Shown one piece after another: positions 25,954 to 32,935 of a DNA stretch of 64,000 nt. How positions within the stretch are numbered: position 1 is the first letter of the stretch; each line of letters starts with the position of its first letter. A program made the position numbers and the translations under genes. The notes under the pieces were generated by a model. The model saw only the letters and a list, made by a program, of their open reading frames with translations. It searched no databases and was not told where the DNA came from. Origin of the DNA: Streptomyces sp. ICC1. GTDB lineage: Bacteria; Actinomycetota; Actinomycetes; Streptomycetales; Streptomycetaceae. The stretch lies in the NCBI RefSeq assembly GCF_003287935.1, contig NZ_CP030287.1, positions 4,864,267-4,928,266 on the forward strand. Direction: 5' to 3'.

Positions 25954-26197
25954 TCCCAGGCCGTGCCCGGTCCCCGGCGCAGCGGATGCCCGGCGGGTGG
26001 CCTTGGAGCCCGGAGGCCCGGTCCTGGTGGAGGGCCCGGTCGAGTTCGTCCTGGACGACGGGACGGTAGCCCGGTCCGACCGGTTCATGGTCGCCCTCTG
26101 CACGTGCCGCCGCAGCCGTACGTACCCGTGGTGCGACACCAGCCACCGGCGCCGCGAACGAGCCGCGCCACCGCCCGAGAACAGGAACCCGGAATGA
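25937..26197 (+). CDS. CDGSH iron-sulphur domain protein (mitoNEET-like)
   Basis: The 86-residue frame starts at GTG 25937 inside the end of the methyltransferase gene. It has the CDGSH cluster signature C-x-C-x2-S-x3-P-x-C-D-x2-H as CTCRRSRTYPWCDTSH (about 56-71). All three Cys and the His ligand are present, while the usual Gly after Asp is Thr. Before it lies LEPGGPVLVEGPVEFVLDDG, the beta-cap seen in actinobacterial members. It should hold a 2Fe-2S cluster for electron or cluster transfer, probably to the oxidase encoded next. Stop and next start overlap as ATGA. Confidence 0.88.
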   Translation: MPNDPDPRPCPVPGAADARRVALEPGGPVLVEGPVEFVLDDGTVARSDRFMVALCTCRRSRTYPWCDTSHRRRERAAPPPENRNPE

Positions 26198-27225
26198 CCC
26201 GTCCTCCGAGCCCGACCAGCACCGTGACCGCCCGCGGCCCCCGGCTCGTCGAAGGGCGGGGCGAACTCTCCGACGCCGTCACCCGGGCCCTGCGGACGGG
26301 AACCCCGCCGGTGTACGCCCCCGGCGACGTGCTCAAGGCCGACCCGTGGGGCGAAGACCTCCAGCTCGCCCTCTACGTGCTGTACGAACTGCACTACCGC
26401 GGCTTCGCGGAGGTGGAGGACGCACGCGAATGGGACCCGGACCTGCTGCGCCTGCGCCAGGCCATGGAAGACCGCTTCCTGCACGCCCTGCGCACCGAGC
26501 TGTCCGACGCGCCCCGGTCCGTCGAGGAAGCCTTCGCCCCGCTCCTCGTCGAGCCCGTGGACCTCTCCGACAGCCTCAGCCACCACCTCGAAACCGACGG
26601 CGAGCTCTGGCAGTTGCGCGAATACGCGGCCCTGCGTTCCCTCTACCACCTCAAGGAGGCCGACCCGCACGCGTGGGTGATCCCGCGGCTCACCGGGCGG
26701 GCCAAGGCCGCGATGGTGGCCATCGAGTACGACGAGTTCGGCGCCGGCCACGCCGACCGCATTCACGCACGGCTCTTCGCCGACCTCATGGCCGACCTCG
26801 ACCTGGATCCCGCCTACGGCCGCTACCTCGAGCAAGGCCCGGCGCCGCTGCTCGCCACCGTGAACCTGATGTCCCTCTTCGGCCTGCACCGGGCCCTGCG
26901 CGGAGCGCTCGTCGGCCACTTCGCCTGCGTCGAGGTCACCTCCTCACCCGGCTCCCGCCGCCTGGCCAAGGCCATGCGGCGCTGCGGCGCGGGCCCCGCC
27001 GCCGAGCACTTCTACGCCGAGCACGTCGAGGCCGACGCCGTCCACGAACAGGTCGTACGCCACGAAGTCATCGGTGGCCTCCTCGCCGACGAACCGGACC
27101 TCGAAGAGGACATCGCGTTCGGATGCGCGGCAACCGCCCTGCTCGAAGACCGGCTCGCGAGCCACATCCGCGAAGCCTGGGACCACGGACGAAGTGCACT
27201 GCGCACGCCCCTGCCCGAGCAGTAG
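26194..27225 (+). CDS. iron-containing redox enzyme (haem-oxygenase-like di-iron oxidase family)
   Basis: The 343-residue helical protein begins at ATG 26194 on the CDGSH stop. Candidate di-iron ligands lie in three helices: VLYELHYRGF near residue 66, AAMVAIEYDEFGAGHADRIH near 180, and FYAEHVEADAVHEQVV near 280. This E/H spacing is that of haem-oxygenase-like di-iron oxidases, which cleave C-C or C-N bonds or N-oxygenate with O2. Streptomyces homologues are annotated only as iron-containing redox enzymes. The operon with a CDGSH electron carrier and a methyltransferase suggests a small-molecule or cofactor modification pathway, inferred only. Confidence 0.85.
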   Translation: MTRPPSPTSTVTARGPRLVEGRGELSDAVTRALRTGTPPVYAPGDVLKADPWGEDLQLALYVLYELHYRGFAEVEDAREWDPDLLRLRQAMEDRFLHALRTELSDAPRSVEEAFAPLLVEPVDLSDSLSHHLETDGELWQLREYAALRSLYHLKEADPHAWVIPRLTGRAKAAMVAIEYDEFGAGHADRIHARLFADLMADLDLDPAYGRYLEQGPAPLLATVNLMSLFGLHRALRGALVGHFACVEVTSSPGSRRLAKAMRRCGAGPAAEHFYAEHVEADAVHEQVVRHEVIGGLLADEPDLEEDIAFGCAATALLEDRLASHIREAWDHGRSALRTPLPEQ

Positions 27226-27234
27226 AGGGTGCCG

Positions 27235-27345
27235 TCACGGAGCGGCGCGACGGCCTCGGGCCCGTCGCGCCGCTTCCACGTCCGCCGTGGTGCGAAGCGT
27301 CGCCGCCACTCCGCTGAGCTCCAGGAGCCGACGGAGCGGGGGTGG
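27235..27345 (-). pseudogene. C-terminal remnant of a STAS-domain protein
   Basis: The minus frame reads LPPPLRRLLELSGVAATLRT, TADVEAARRARGRRAAP, then stop. The RLLELSGV segment followed by a short strand and helix is the last part of STAS anti-sigma-factor antagonists. Nothing upstream of about 27345 continues the fold. The plus-strand fragment of a carboxylate-amine ligase begins at the same point. Confidence 0.4.
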
Positions 27346-27631
27346 CAGGGCGAGTCGAGCCCACGCCCTGGCAGCCCACCGCGGGCTGACCGGCGAGGGC
27401 CTCGATCCCGTGCGCGGAGAGCACGTACCGGCCCTGCTGCTGGCGGAGCGACTGCTGGAACGCGCGGCTCCCGGGCTGGCTGCGTCCGGGGACCTGGACC
27501 TCGCGGCCGAGCTGTTCGACCGGCTGCGGCGCTCCGGCGGCGGAGCCGCGCGGCAGCGCGCCGCCCATCTACGGAGAGGGCACCTGACCGATGTGGTGAG
27601 CGAACTGGCGCGCACCACAGCCGCAGCCTGA
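27345..27631 (+). pseudogene. C-terminal remnant of a carboxylate-amine ligase (GCS2/YbdK family)
   Basis: In frame with the TGA at 27631 the sequence reads HRGLTGEGLDPVRGEHVPAL, DLDLAAELFDRLRRSGGGAA, RQRAAHLRRGHLTDVV. The G(S/T)GAARQR-type motif and final helix are characteristic of the glutamate-cysteine ligase 2 family. About three quarters of the protein is missing, including the ATP site. The open frame before 27345 belongs to the opposite-strand STAS fragment. Confidence 0.55.
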
Positions 27632-27709
27632 TCGGGCGACTCGTCCGGTCGACCGACCGCTTCAGTGGACGCTGGGACGATGACCCGAATGCGTACGGGA
27701 GGGTGAGGG

Positions 27710-28387
27710 TCAGGTGTTGCGCTGGTCGTGGGTGTCCTGGCGGAGCTGGTCGGTGTGTCGGGTCAGGGTGTCGATGCGTTCGGCGAGTTCGGCGTCTTGG
27801 GGCCGCAGGTGGGGCCGGGTGTCGGCCAGTGGGCGGACGAGGTGTGAGGCGTCGTTGTCGGCGAGGGCCCGGTTCAGGTCGCCGACCGCGCTCTCGGCGT
27901 CGGCGGGGAGGCCGCTGAGGGAGGTGATCTGGCCGGCGAGGCGGCGCAGGTCGGCGGCGTTCTCGCGGGCCCAGGCGGTGACGGTGCGGTCGGCGGCGCG
28001 GGTGTCGCGGGTGGCCTGGACGCGCTGGTCGCCGGTGCTCCCGGCGGTGCCGGGGCGCAGGCGCAGGTAGCGGCGTTCGGCGGCCTGACGGCTGGCGACC
28101 CCGAGGGGGTTTGCGAGGTCGGCCCAGCTCGCACCGTGTTCGCGGGCGGTTTCGATCAGTCCGCTCTCCCAGCCGGCGAGCTCCTCGCGGATTTCGCGCA
28201 GCATGACCAGCGCGGCCAGCGCCGAGTCCGGGCCGGTGTCCGATGCGGGCTCCAGCCGGTCCCTGGGCGTGCCCGCGCGCGGATCCTGGGCGCCTCGTAC
28301 GGCCTGGTTGATGGCTTCCAGGGCCGCGGCGGCGGCCACGAAGGGGAGGGGTGAGAGGGGTGAGAGCGACTCGGCGTACTCGTTCAT
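27710..28387 (-). CDS. rheA: RheA-type heat-shock repressor of hsp18
   Basis: The start ATG 28387 follows GGAGAG and gives 225 residues, the size I remember for RheA (OrfY) of S. albus. The protein is helical and highly charged, with a helix-turn-helix-like segment HGASWADLANPLGVASRQAAERRYLRLR near residue 90-117. It diverges from hsp18 across 130 bases with two TGTCA/TGACA inverted repeats. RheA directly senses temperature and represses hsp18 and itself at low temperature. Homologues are often labelled HSP18 transcriptional regulator. Its C-terminal half is rich in Asp, Arg and Leu and probably dimerises. Confidence 0.8.
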   Translation of the reverse strand: MNEYAESLSPLSPLPFVAAAAALEAINQAVRGAQDPRAGTPRDRLEPASDTGPDSALAALVMLREIREELAGWESGLIETAREHGASWADLANPLGVASRQAAERRYLRLRPGTAGSTGDQRVQATRDTRAADRTVTAWARENAADLRRLAGQITSLSGLPADAESAVGDLNRALADNDASHLVRPLADTRPHLRPQDAELAERIDTLTRHTDQLRQDTHDQRNT

Positions 28388-28405
28388 GGGCACTCTCCAC
28401 GGCTC

Positions 28406-28424
28406 TGTCACCCTCCAGGTGACA
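28406..28424. promoter_or_regulatory. second RheA-like operator (variant)
   Basis: TGTCACC-N5-GGTGACA is a perfect 7-bp inverted repeat differing from the consensus at one position per arm. It lies 19 bases upstream of the rheA start codon. Confidence 0.6.
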
Positions 28425-28431
28425 TCCTGCT

Positions 28432-28450
28432 TGTCATCGTTTCGATGACA
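28432..28450. promoter_or_regulatory. RheA operator
   Basis: TGTCATC-N5-GATGACA is exactly the inverted repeat I recall as the RheA target in S. albus. It lies between rheA and hsp18, 68 bases before the hsp18 start. Confidence 0.85.
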
Positions 28451-28517
28451 TGTTACAACGGATGCACGTTGAAGCGCATTGGCAGTTTCTGCCTGAACCA
28501 ACTGGAGGTGTTTCGCG

Positions 28518-28952
28518 ATGTTGATGCGCACTGACCCGTTCCGCGAGATGGACCGGATCGTCCAGCAGCTGTCGGGTAGTTCGGGTACGTGGTCGAAGCC
28601 GTCGGTCATGCCGATGGACGCCTACCGTGAGGGCGACGAGTACGTGATCGCCTTCGACCTCCCCGGCGTGAGCACCGAGGCGATCGACATCGACGTGGAG
28701 CGGAACATGCTGACCGTGAAGGCGGAGCGCCGCCCGGTCGCGAAGGCCGACTCCGTGAAGGTGGAGCTCTCCGAGCGGCCCCTGGGTGTCTTCTCCCGCC
28801 AGATCGTCCTGGCCGACACCCTGGACACCGAGCGCATCCAGGCCGATTGCGACGCGGGTGTCCTGACCCTGCGGATCCCGATCGCCGAGCGCGCCAAGCC
28901 CCGCAAGATCAGCATCGGCGGCGAGTCCGGCCGCAAGCAGATCTCCGGCTGA
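28518..28952 (+). CDS. hsp18: small heat-shock protein HSP18 (Hsp20/alpha-crystallin)
   Basis: The 144-residue protein starts at ATG 28518 behind ACTGGAGG. Its alpha-crystallin domain runs from DAYREGDEYVIAFDLPGV (about 35) to GVLTLRIPIAERAKPRKI (about 115-130). It includes the conserved AxGVLTL-type end as DAGVLTLRIPI and a C-terminal tail with I-S-I. It is an ATP-independent holdase that prevents aggregation on heat shock. Control by the divergent RheA through the operator at 28432 is expected. Confidence 0.95.
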   Translation: MLMRTDPFREMDRIVQQLSGSSGTWSKPSVMPMDAYREGDEYVIAFDLPGVSTEAIDIDVERNMLTVKAERRPVAKADSVKVELSERPLGVFSRQIVLADTLDTERIQADCDAGVLTLRIPIAERAKPRKISIGGESGRKQISG

Positions 28953-29062
28953 GCCCGCCCGCACCAGCCGGCAGCGGAGGGCGGGAAGAGCCGATCCCCC
29001 TCCGGCACCCCGCCCTCCGCACCCCCTTTTTCGCCCCTTCACGCCTTCTCGGAGGTGCCGTG

Positions 29063-29458
29063 ATGTCGATGCGCAGGGAGTCGTTCCTGGCCCACGTCCA
29101 GGAACGCGGCGAGTACGAAACAACGGAAGAAGCAGACCGAGTCGCTCGCGTCGTCCTGGCTCTGCTGGGCGCTCATCTGGTCGGCAGCGTGCGGGCCGAG
29201 CTCGCGGCCCGGCTGCCCGAGACCTACGCCCTGATCCTCCTCAACCCCCTGCAGGCCGCCGAACCCCTCTCGCCTGAGCGCTTCGTACGGGCGGCCGCGG
29301 CCTGGATCGAGGGAGCCTCCGAGAAGACGGCCCTGTGGGACATCGGCGCGGTCCTGTCCACCGCGGCCACCGCCGCGGGCGATGTCCTCATCCGCGAGGT
29401 CCTGCTCCAGCTGCCCCCGGGCTACGACCTCCTCTTCGGCCACCCCCAGCCCAGCTGA
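29063..29458 (+). CDS. DUF2267 domain protein
   Basis: ATG 29063 follows GGAGGTGCCG. The 131-residue helical protein reads RRESFLAHVQERGEYETTEE, then ALLGAHLVGSVRAELAARLP and PLQAAEPLSPERFVRAAAAW. This is the DUF2267 pattern of paired helices with a GEYxT and an LP turn. These proteins are common in actinobacterial stress regions and lie near Hsp20 genes. No enzymatic residues are apparent. It may be co-transcribed with hsp18, 110 bases upstream. Confidence 0.8.
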   Translation: MSMRRESFLAHVQERGEYETTEEADRVARVVLALLGAHLVGSVRAELAARLPETYALILLNPLQAAEPLSPERFVRAAAAWIEGASEKTALWDIGAVLSTAATAAGDVLIREVLLQLPPGYDLLFGHPQPS

Positions 29459-29582
29459 CCGCACACGCCTCCGAAGCCCCCATTCGATCAGCGGGGGCCG
29501 TCCGGGGAATCGGGGCGGATACTCAGGCCGTTGGGTGTGAGGTACTCAGACGCGGAGTCGGACGGATGAAGGGCGGCGGCCA

Positions 29583-30086
29583 GTGACGACACCCGGGCAG
29601 GGGTTCGAGCCGGCGAGCGGGGACGGCCCGGCGCCACCCGCGGCGGGACGGGCGGCGGAGCTCCGTACCGCCTACGAGGGCATGGTGCAGATCCGCCGCC
29701 TGGTCAACGGACCGGCGGGGGCCGGGGTTCCCGCGCCCTGGGAGCTGCGCCTGATGCCGCGCGCGGTGGCCCTCGCACTGGAGGCGGCCGGCATCCCCCC
29801 GTCGGCACAGGACCCGCAGGACCCTCTGGCCGCGCAGGATCCTCTGGCCGCGCAGGACCAGTCGGCCCCGCGCACGCGGACCGGCTACCGGGTGGGCCCG
29901 GCCGCCTCCGGAGCCGGCCGGGTGGAGGTCACCTGGCTCGGCCCGCCGGGCAGCGGCGCCGCCGAGGAGGAACAGGAACGCCTGACCGCCTGTGCGGCGG
30001 CGCTCGAACCGCTCGGCTGGGTCTGCCTGTTGTACCGGGGTCCGCGCCGCCGCCGGTTCCTGGAGGTGGAAGCGCCGACCCCCTGA
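29583..30086 (+). CDS. hypothetical protein
   Basis: GTG 29583 begins a 167-residue soluble protein. The N-terminal half has a helical segment TAYEGMVQIRRLVNGPAGAG and a low-complexity linker with a short tandem repeat (QDPLAAQDPLAAQD, near residue 80). The C-terminal half looks like a small alpha/beta domain (RVEVTWLGPPGSGAAEEEQE, LEPLGWVCLLYRG). I recognise it only as a Streptomyces-type unknown. It is in line with the next gene at 30167. Confidence 0.6.
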   Translation: MTTPGQGFEPASGDGPAPPAAGRAAELRTAYEGMVQIRRLVNGPAGAGVPAPWELRLMPRAVALALEAAGIPPSAQDPQDPLAAQDPLAAQDQSAPRTRTGYRVGPAASGAGRVEVTWLGPPGSGAAEEEQERLTACAAALEPLGWVCLLYRGPRRRRFLEVEAPTP

Positions 30087-30166
30087 CCCGGCCCCCTGAC
30101 CGACCCCCTGACCCGGCGGCCGAAAACCGGTACCCCTGCACGGCGGTACCGAGGCACACTCGCCCG

Positions 30167-30514
30167 ATGGGAATGCTCGACGTACAGGCGGACCGCGTCC
30201 GCGCCGGCGCGACGGTGGAGTTCCGGCCCACGGGCACCTCGATGGTCCCGCTCGTCCGCAGCCGCCAGCGGGTCCGCGTCGCCCCGGCCGAACCCGCCCT
30301 GGTGGAGCCCGGTGACATCGTCCTGGCCCGGGTGTCCGGCACGGTGTACCTCCACCTGGTGACGGCGGTGGACGCCCCGCGCCACCGGGTCCAGATCGGC
30401 AACAACCGGGGCCACGTCAACGGCTGGACGAGCCGCGACCGCGTCTTCGGCATCTGCGTCGAGGTGGAGGGCGTTGCCCGCCCCGGCGCGGCGGCCAAGG
30501 TACGCGCAACCTGA
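30167..30514 (+). CDS. S24/S26 signal-peptidase-like protein
   Basis: The 115-residue protein carries the serine-containing strand GTSMVPLVRSRQRVRVAP near residue 24 and GDIVLARVSGTVYLHLVTAV near residue 50, as in S26/S24 peptidases. HRVQIGNNRGHVNGW follows near residue 75. The nucleophile serine is present, but the general-base lysine of the family is not obvious (VLARV where Lys is usual). There is no membrane anchor, unlike a true signal peptidase. It may be a catalytically weak or non-peptidase member of the fold. Upstream, 30087-30130 holds short repeats of CCCCCTGACC. Confidence 0.65.
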   Translation: MGMLDVQADRVRAGATVEFRPTGTSMVPLVRSRQRVRVAPAEPALVEPGDIVLARVSGTVYLHLVTAVDAPRHRVQIGNNRGHVNGWTSRDRVFGICVEVEGVARPGAAAKVRAT

Positions 30515-30626
30515 ACTTCCGTGAACGGCGGCCCACGTCCTACGAGTTGGACGCCTGATTTGCCGTGAACATGGCGGTCGCTCTAGAGTCGCCGCCGTTC
30601 AAGGTCATTTACGGAGACACGGTCAC

Positions 30627-31244
30627 ATGCGCATGAAATCACTGCTGGCATCGTCGGCAGCCGTCGCTGCTCTGCTCACGCTCACCGCTTGCGACGACGG
30701 AGGCGGCACCGGCAACCCGAGTCTCGGCGGCATCGGCGCACCCAACGGGTCCAACGGATCCGCCTCTTCGAAGGGGACCGGCTTCAAGGGCCTGCCCAAG
30801 GCCGGCAACATGGCCGGCGCCGCCCGCATCGTCGGCATGTACACCGACTGCAAACAGGTCAGACCCCTGCTCGACAGCTACAACGGCTCCAAGGCGGACC
30901 CCGACGCCGAGTACGACAAGTCCTACTCCGTCACCGAGCGCGGCTACTGCGACAGCCGGGGCAGGACCAGCATCTTCATGATCAAGGATGCCAAGGCCTT
31001 CCAGACCGCCTACAAGGCGGAGGTCGACAAGGAGAAGGGGAGCGGAAACCGCGACACCGGACCCGTCATCGGCCAGGACTTCGCCACCGGGTCCGAAGAC
31101 GCGGACGTCATGATCGCCATGGTCGCTCCGCACACCGGCCTGATGGTCCTCAACTGCCACGCCGACTTCAGCCCTCCGAGCGGCTACCGCAAGGAACCGG
31201 CCCTGGTGAAGGGCTGCGTCCTCACCGACTACTTCAAGGACTGA
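30627..31244 (+). CDS. putative secreted lipoprotein
   Basis: ATG 30627 follows GGAGACACG. The 205-residue precursor has a lipoprotein signal peptide with lipobox LTAC (Cys about 22), then a Gly/Ser/Asn-rich spacer (NPSLGGIGAPNGSNGSASS). The mature part includes three further cysteines (YTDCKQVRPLL, RGYCDSRGR, VLNCHADF) and a fourth near the end (KGCVLTDYF), enough for two disulphides. It should be anchored on the outer face of the membrane. No known binding domain recognised. Confidence 0.8.
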   Translation: MRMKSLLASSAAVAALLTLTACDDGGGTGNPSLGGIGAPNGSNGSASSKGTGFKGLPKAGNMAGAARIVGMYTDCKQVRPLLDSYNGSKADPDAEYDKSYSVTERGYCDSRGRTSIFMIKDAKAFQTAYKAEVDKEKGSGNRDTGPVIGQDFATGSEDADVMIAMVAPHTGLMVLNCHADFSPPSGYRKEPALVKGCVLTDYFKD

Positions 31245-31317
31245 CCGGCTCGCCCGGCAGGGACGCCGTGCCGGACCCGGGCCCGGGGCGTGCCGGGCGC
31301 GGCAACGGCTTCGGGAC

Positions 31318-32541
31318 TCAGACGATCGACCTGATGGTCTTGTCCGCGTACCGCAACGTCTCGTCGATGGCCTTGTCCATCTCGCGCACCTCATCGGGCC
31401 CTGCCGTGAGGAGGGCAGGGACGTTGATGATGCTCGCGGCGAGGAAGCATCCCCCCACGGTGAGGAACTCCTTGTACCGTTCCCGCCCCTCGCGCCCGAG
31501 CGATTCCCAGTCCCGGGGCTCCGGCGGCAGACTCGCCCTCCATTTCTCGAGGGCGTGGGTGCCGTGGACTTCGACGTACTCCATGATGTCCGTGGCGCGC
31601 GACAGTACGTCGACCATCGTGTCGAAGCCCTTCTGCGACTGGTCCAGAGCCGCCTCCGCGGCCTCGACCTCGGCTCGGAGGCGTTCCTCCTCCTTCTTGG
31701 TCCGGCGCTTCCTCAAGACGTAGAAGCCGGCGGCCGCCAGCGCCGCCGCCGGGGCGGCGACCATGCCGGTGAGCAGGAGGATTCCCCCCGCCATGCCCGC
31801 ACCGCCCGCGGCCAGCGTGCCTCCTCCGAGGAGGGCCAGCGTCGCGTTGGTCGCGGCGACGCCCGCCAGGGACGAGATGGCCGCTCCCGTGGAGGCGCTC
31901 CCGAACAGCGCGGCCGCGGTGAAAGCACCGTAGGCCGCGGCTCCGCCGGCCGCCGCCCCGGCCGCACCTCCGGCGGCGGCACCGCGGATCGCGTTGGCGA
32001 TCCCGGCGGACATGGCCTCGACGCGTATCGCCGTAGGGGTCTCCTCCGCGCTCTCCGCCTCCTCCTCACCCGGCCCCTCCGGCTCGGGCGCCCCGCTGAT
32101 GCCCTTGGCCAGCTCCACGAACCTCATGAAGAACTCGTCGCGGACGACGTCATGGACGCGGTTGAAGGCTTCCCCGTGTTCTTGGGTGATCTTCGACCGC
32201 TGGGCCGCCTTCTCGTTGATCTCGGCATGACGTCTCTTCGTGTCCGCGACCTGGTCGCGCAACTTCACCGGCCGCTGGCCCCGCTCGCGGGTGAGGGACC
32301 TGGTCCGGTCCTCCGCCTCCTGCTTGAGTTGCGCGGGTGTCAGTTGGAGGGCGAGGGCGAGGGCGGCCAGCCGGTGCTCCCCGGGGCTCACGAGCCCGCG
32401 CTCGATCCGGGAGATCGAGACCGCGCCGCCCTTCCCGTAGTCGGCCCGCTCGGCCAACTCCTCCTGGGTCATCAAGGGTCCCTGGGCCTGGCGGTGTTCG
32501 CGGATCACCAGGCCCATCGCCTCCGCGCTGAAATCACTCAC
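31318..32541 (-). CDS. XRE-type HTH protein with a large Gly/Ala-rich membrane core
   Basis: The 407-residue protein has an XRE helix-turn-helix at about 12-70 (MTQEELAERADYGKGGAVSI, SRIERGLVSPGEHRLAALAL) and a charged coiled region at 75-150. An acidic linker follows (PEPEGPGEEEAESAEE). About 110 residues (190-300) are almost purely Ala/Gly/Leu with glycine-zipper spacing, for example AAAGGAAGAAAGGAAAYGAF and GGGTLAAGGAGMAGGILLLT, ending at a basic stop RKRRTKKEEE. The rest is helical. A DNA-binding head joined to a membrane-inserting core is unusual. It overlaps the small upstream gene by 8 bases. Function unknown; a toxin-like or membrane-stress sensing role is possible. Confidence 0.75.
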   Translation of the reverse strand: MSDFSAEAMGLVIREHRQAQGPLMTQEELAERADYGKGGAVSISRIERGLVSPGEHRLAALALALQLTPAQLKQEAEDRTRSLTRERGQRPVKLRDQVADTKRRHAEINEKAAQRSKITQEHGEAFNRVHDVVRDEFFMRFVELAKGISGAPEPEGPGEEEAESAEETPTAIRVEAMSAGIANAIRGAAAGGAAGAAAGGAAAYGAFTAAALFGSASTGAAISSLAGVAATNATLALLGGGTLAAGGAGMAGGILLLTGMVAAPAAALAAAGFYVLRKRRTKKEEERLRAEVEAAEAALDQSQKGFDTMVDVLSRATDIMEYVEVHGTHALEKWRASLPPEPRDWESLGREGRERYKEFLTVGGCFLAASIINVPALLTAGPDEVREMDKAIDETLRYADKTIRSIV

Positions 32542-32752
32542 CGGTTCCGGTCCCCTTGGTCAGCGGGCTGTGGCGACGCCAGGAGGACCGGGCCTCACGT
32601 GCCAGCGCACTGCCGGAGCGGAAGGTCTGGAGGCTGTCCTCCGCGAACTGCTTGGCCGCCTTGATGACGGCCGGGTCACGACGGACGTCGTCGGCGGTCT
32701 GGATGTTCTGGGCGGCGATCAGGGTCAGTTGGACGAGGTTGAGGCGAGGCAT
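32534..32752 (-). CDS. small protein encoded before the HTH/membrane protein
   Basis: ATG 32752 follows AAAGG and gives 72 residues: PRLNLVQLTLIAAQNIQTAD, then AIKAAK-like helical sequence AVIKAAKQFAEDSLQTFRSG. It is predicted soluble and helical. The gene ends eight bases inside the XRE/membrane gene, so the two are translationally coupled. It may be a partner or antagonist of that protein. I do not recognise the family. Confidence 0.65.
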   Translation of the reverse strand: MPRLNLVQLTLIAAQNIQTADDVRRDPAVIKAAKQFAEDSLQTFRSGSALAREARSSWRRHSPLTKGTGTGE

Positions 32753-32807
32753 GGCAGTGGACCTTTCGTCGCTGGGAGCACCTACGCGTGTGCAACATAG
32801 CGTCACT

Positions 32808-32828
32808 TAGTGCGCGGCGTCCGCACTA
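32808..32828. promoter_or_regulatory. candidate operator for the HTH gene pair
   Basis: TAGTGCG-N7-CGCACTA is a perfect 7-bp inverted repeat upstream of the small gene. A TATGTT box on the minus strand (32793-32798) lies just downstream, so the repeat would cover the -35 region. Autoregulation by the XRE protein is plausible. Confidence 0.45.
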
Positions 32829-32935
32829 TGGCGGAATCGACCGCACCAACGACACGCCCGTCGAGGGCGGTCCGGCTGTCGGGGCTCAAGGCCCCGGGCG
32901 CGGTACTCCCTTCCGCACCGTCAGGCCGTGGATCA

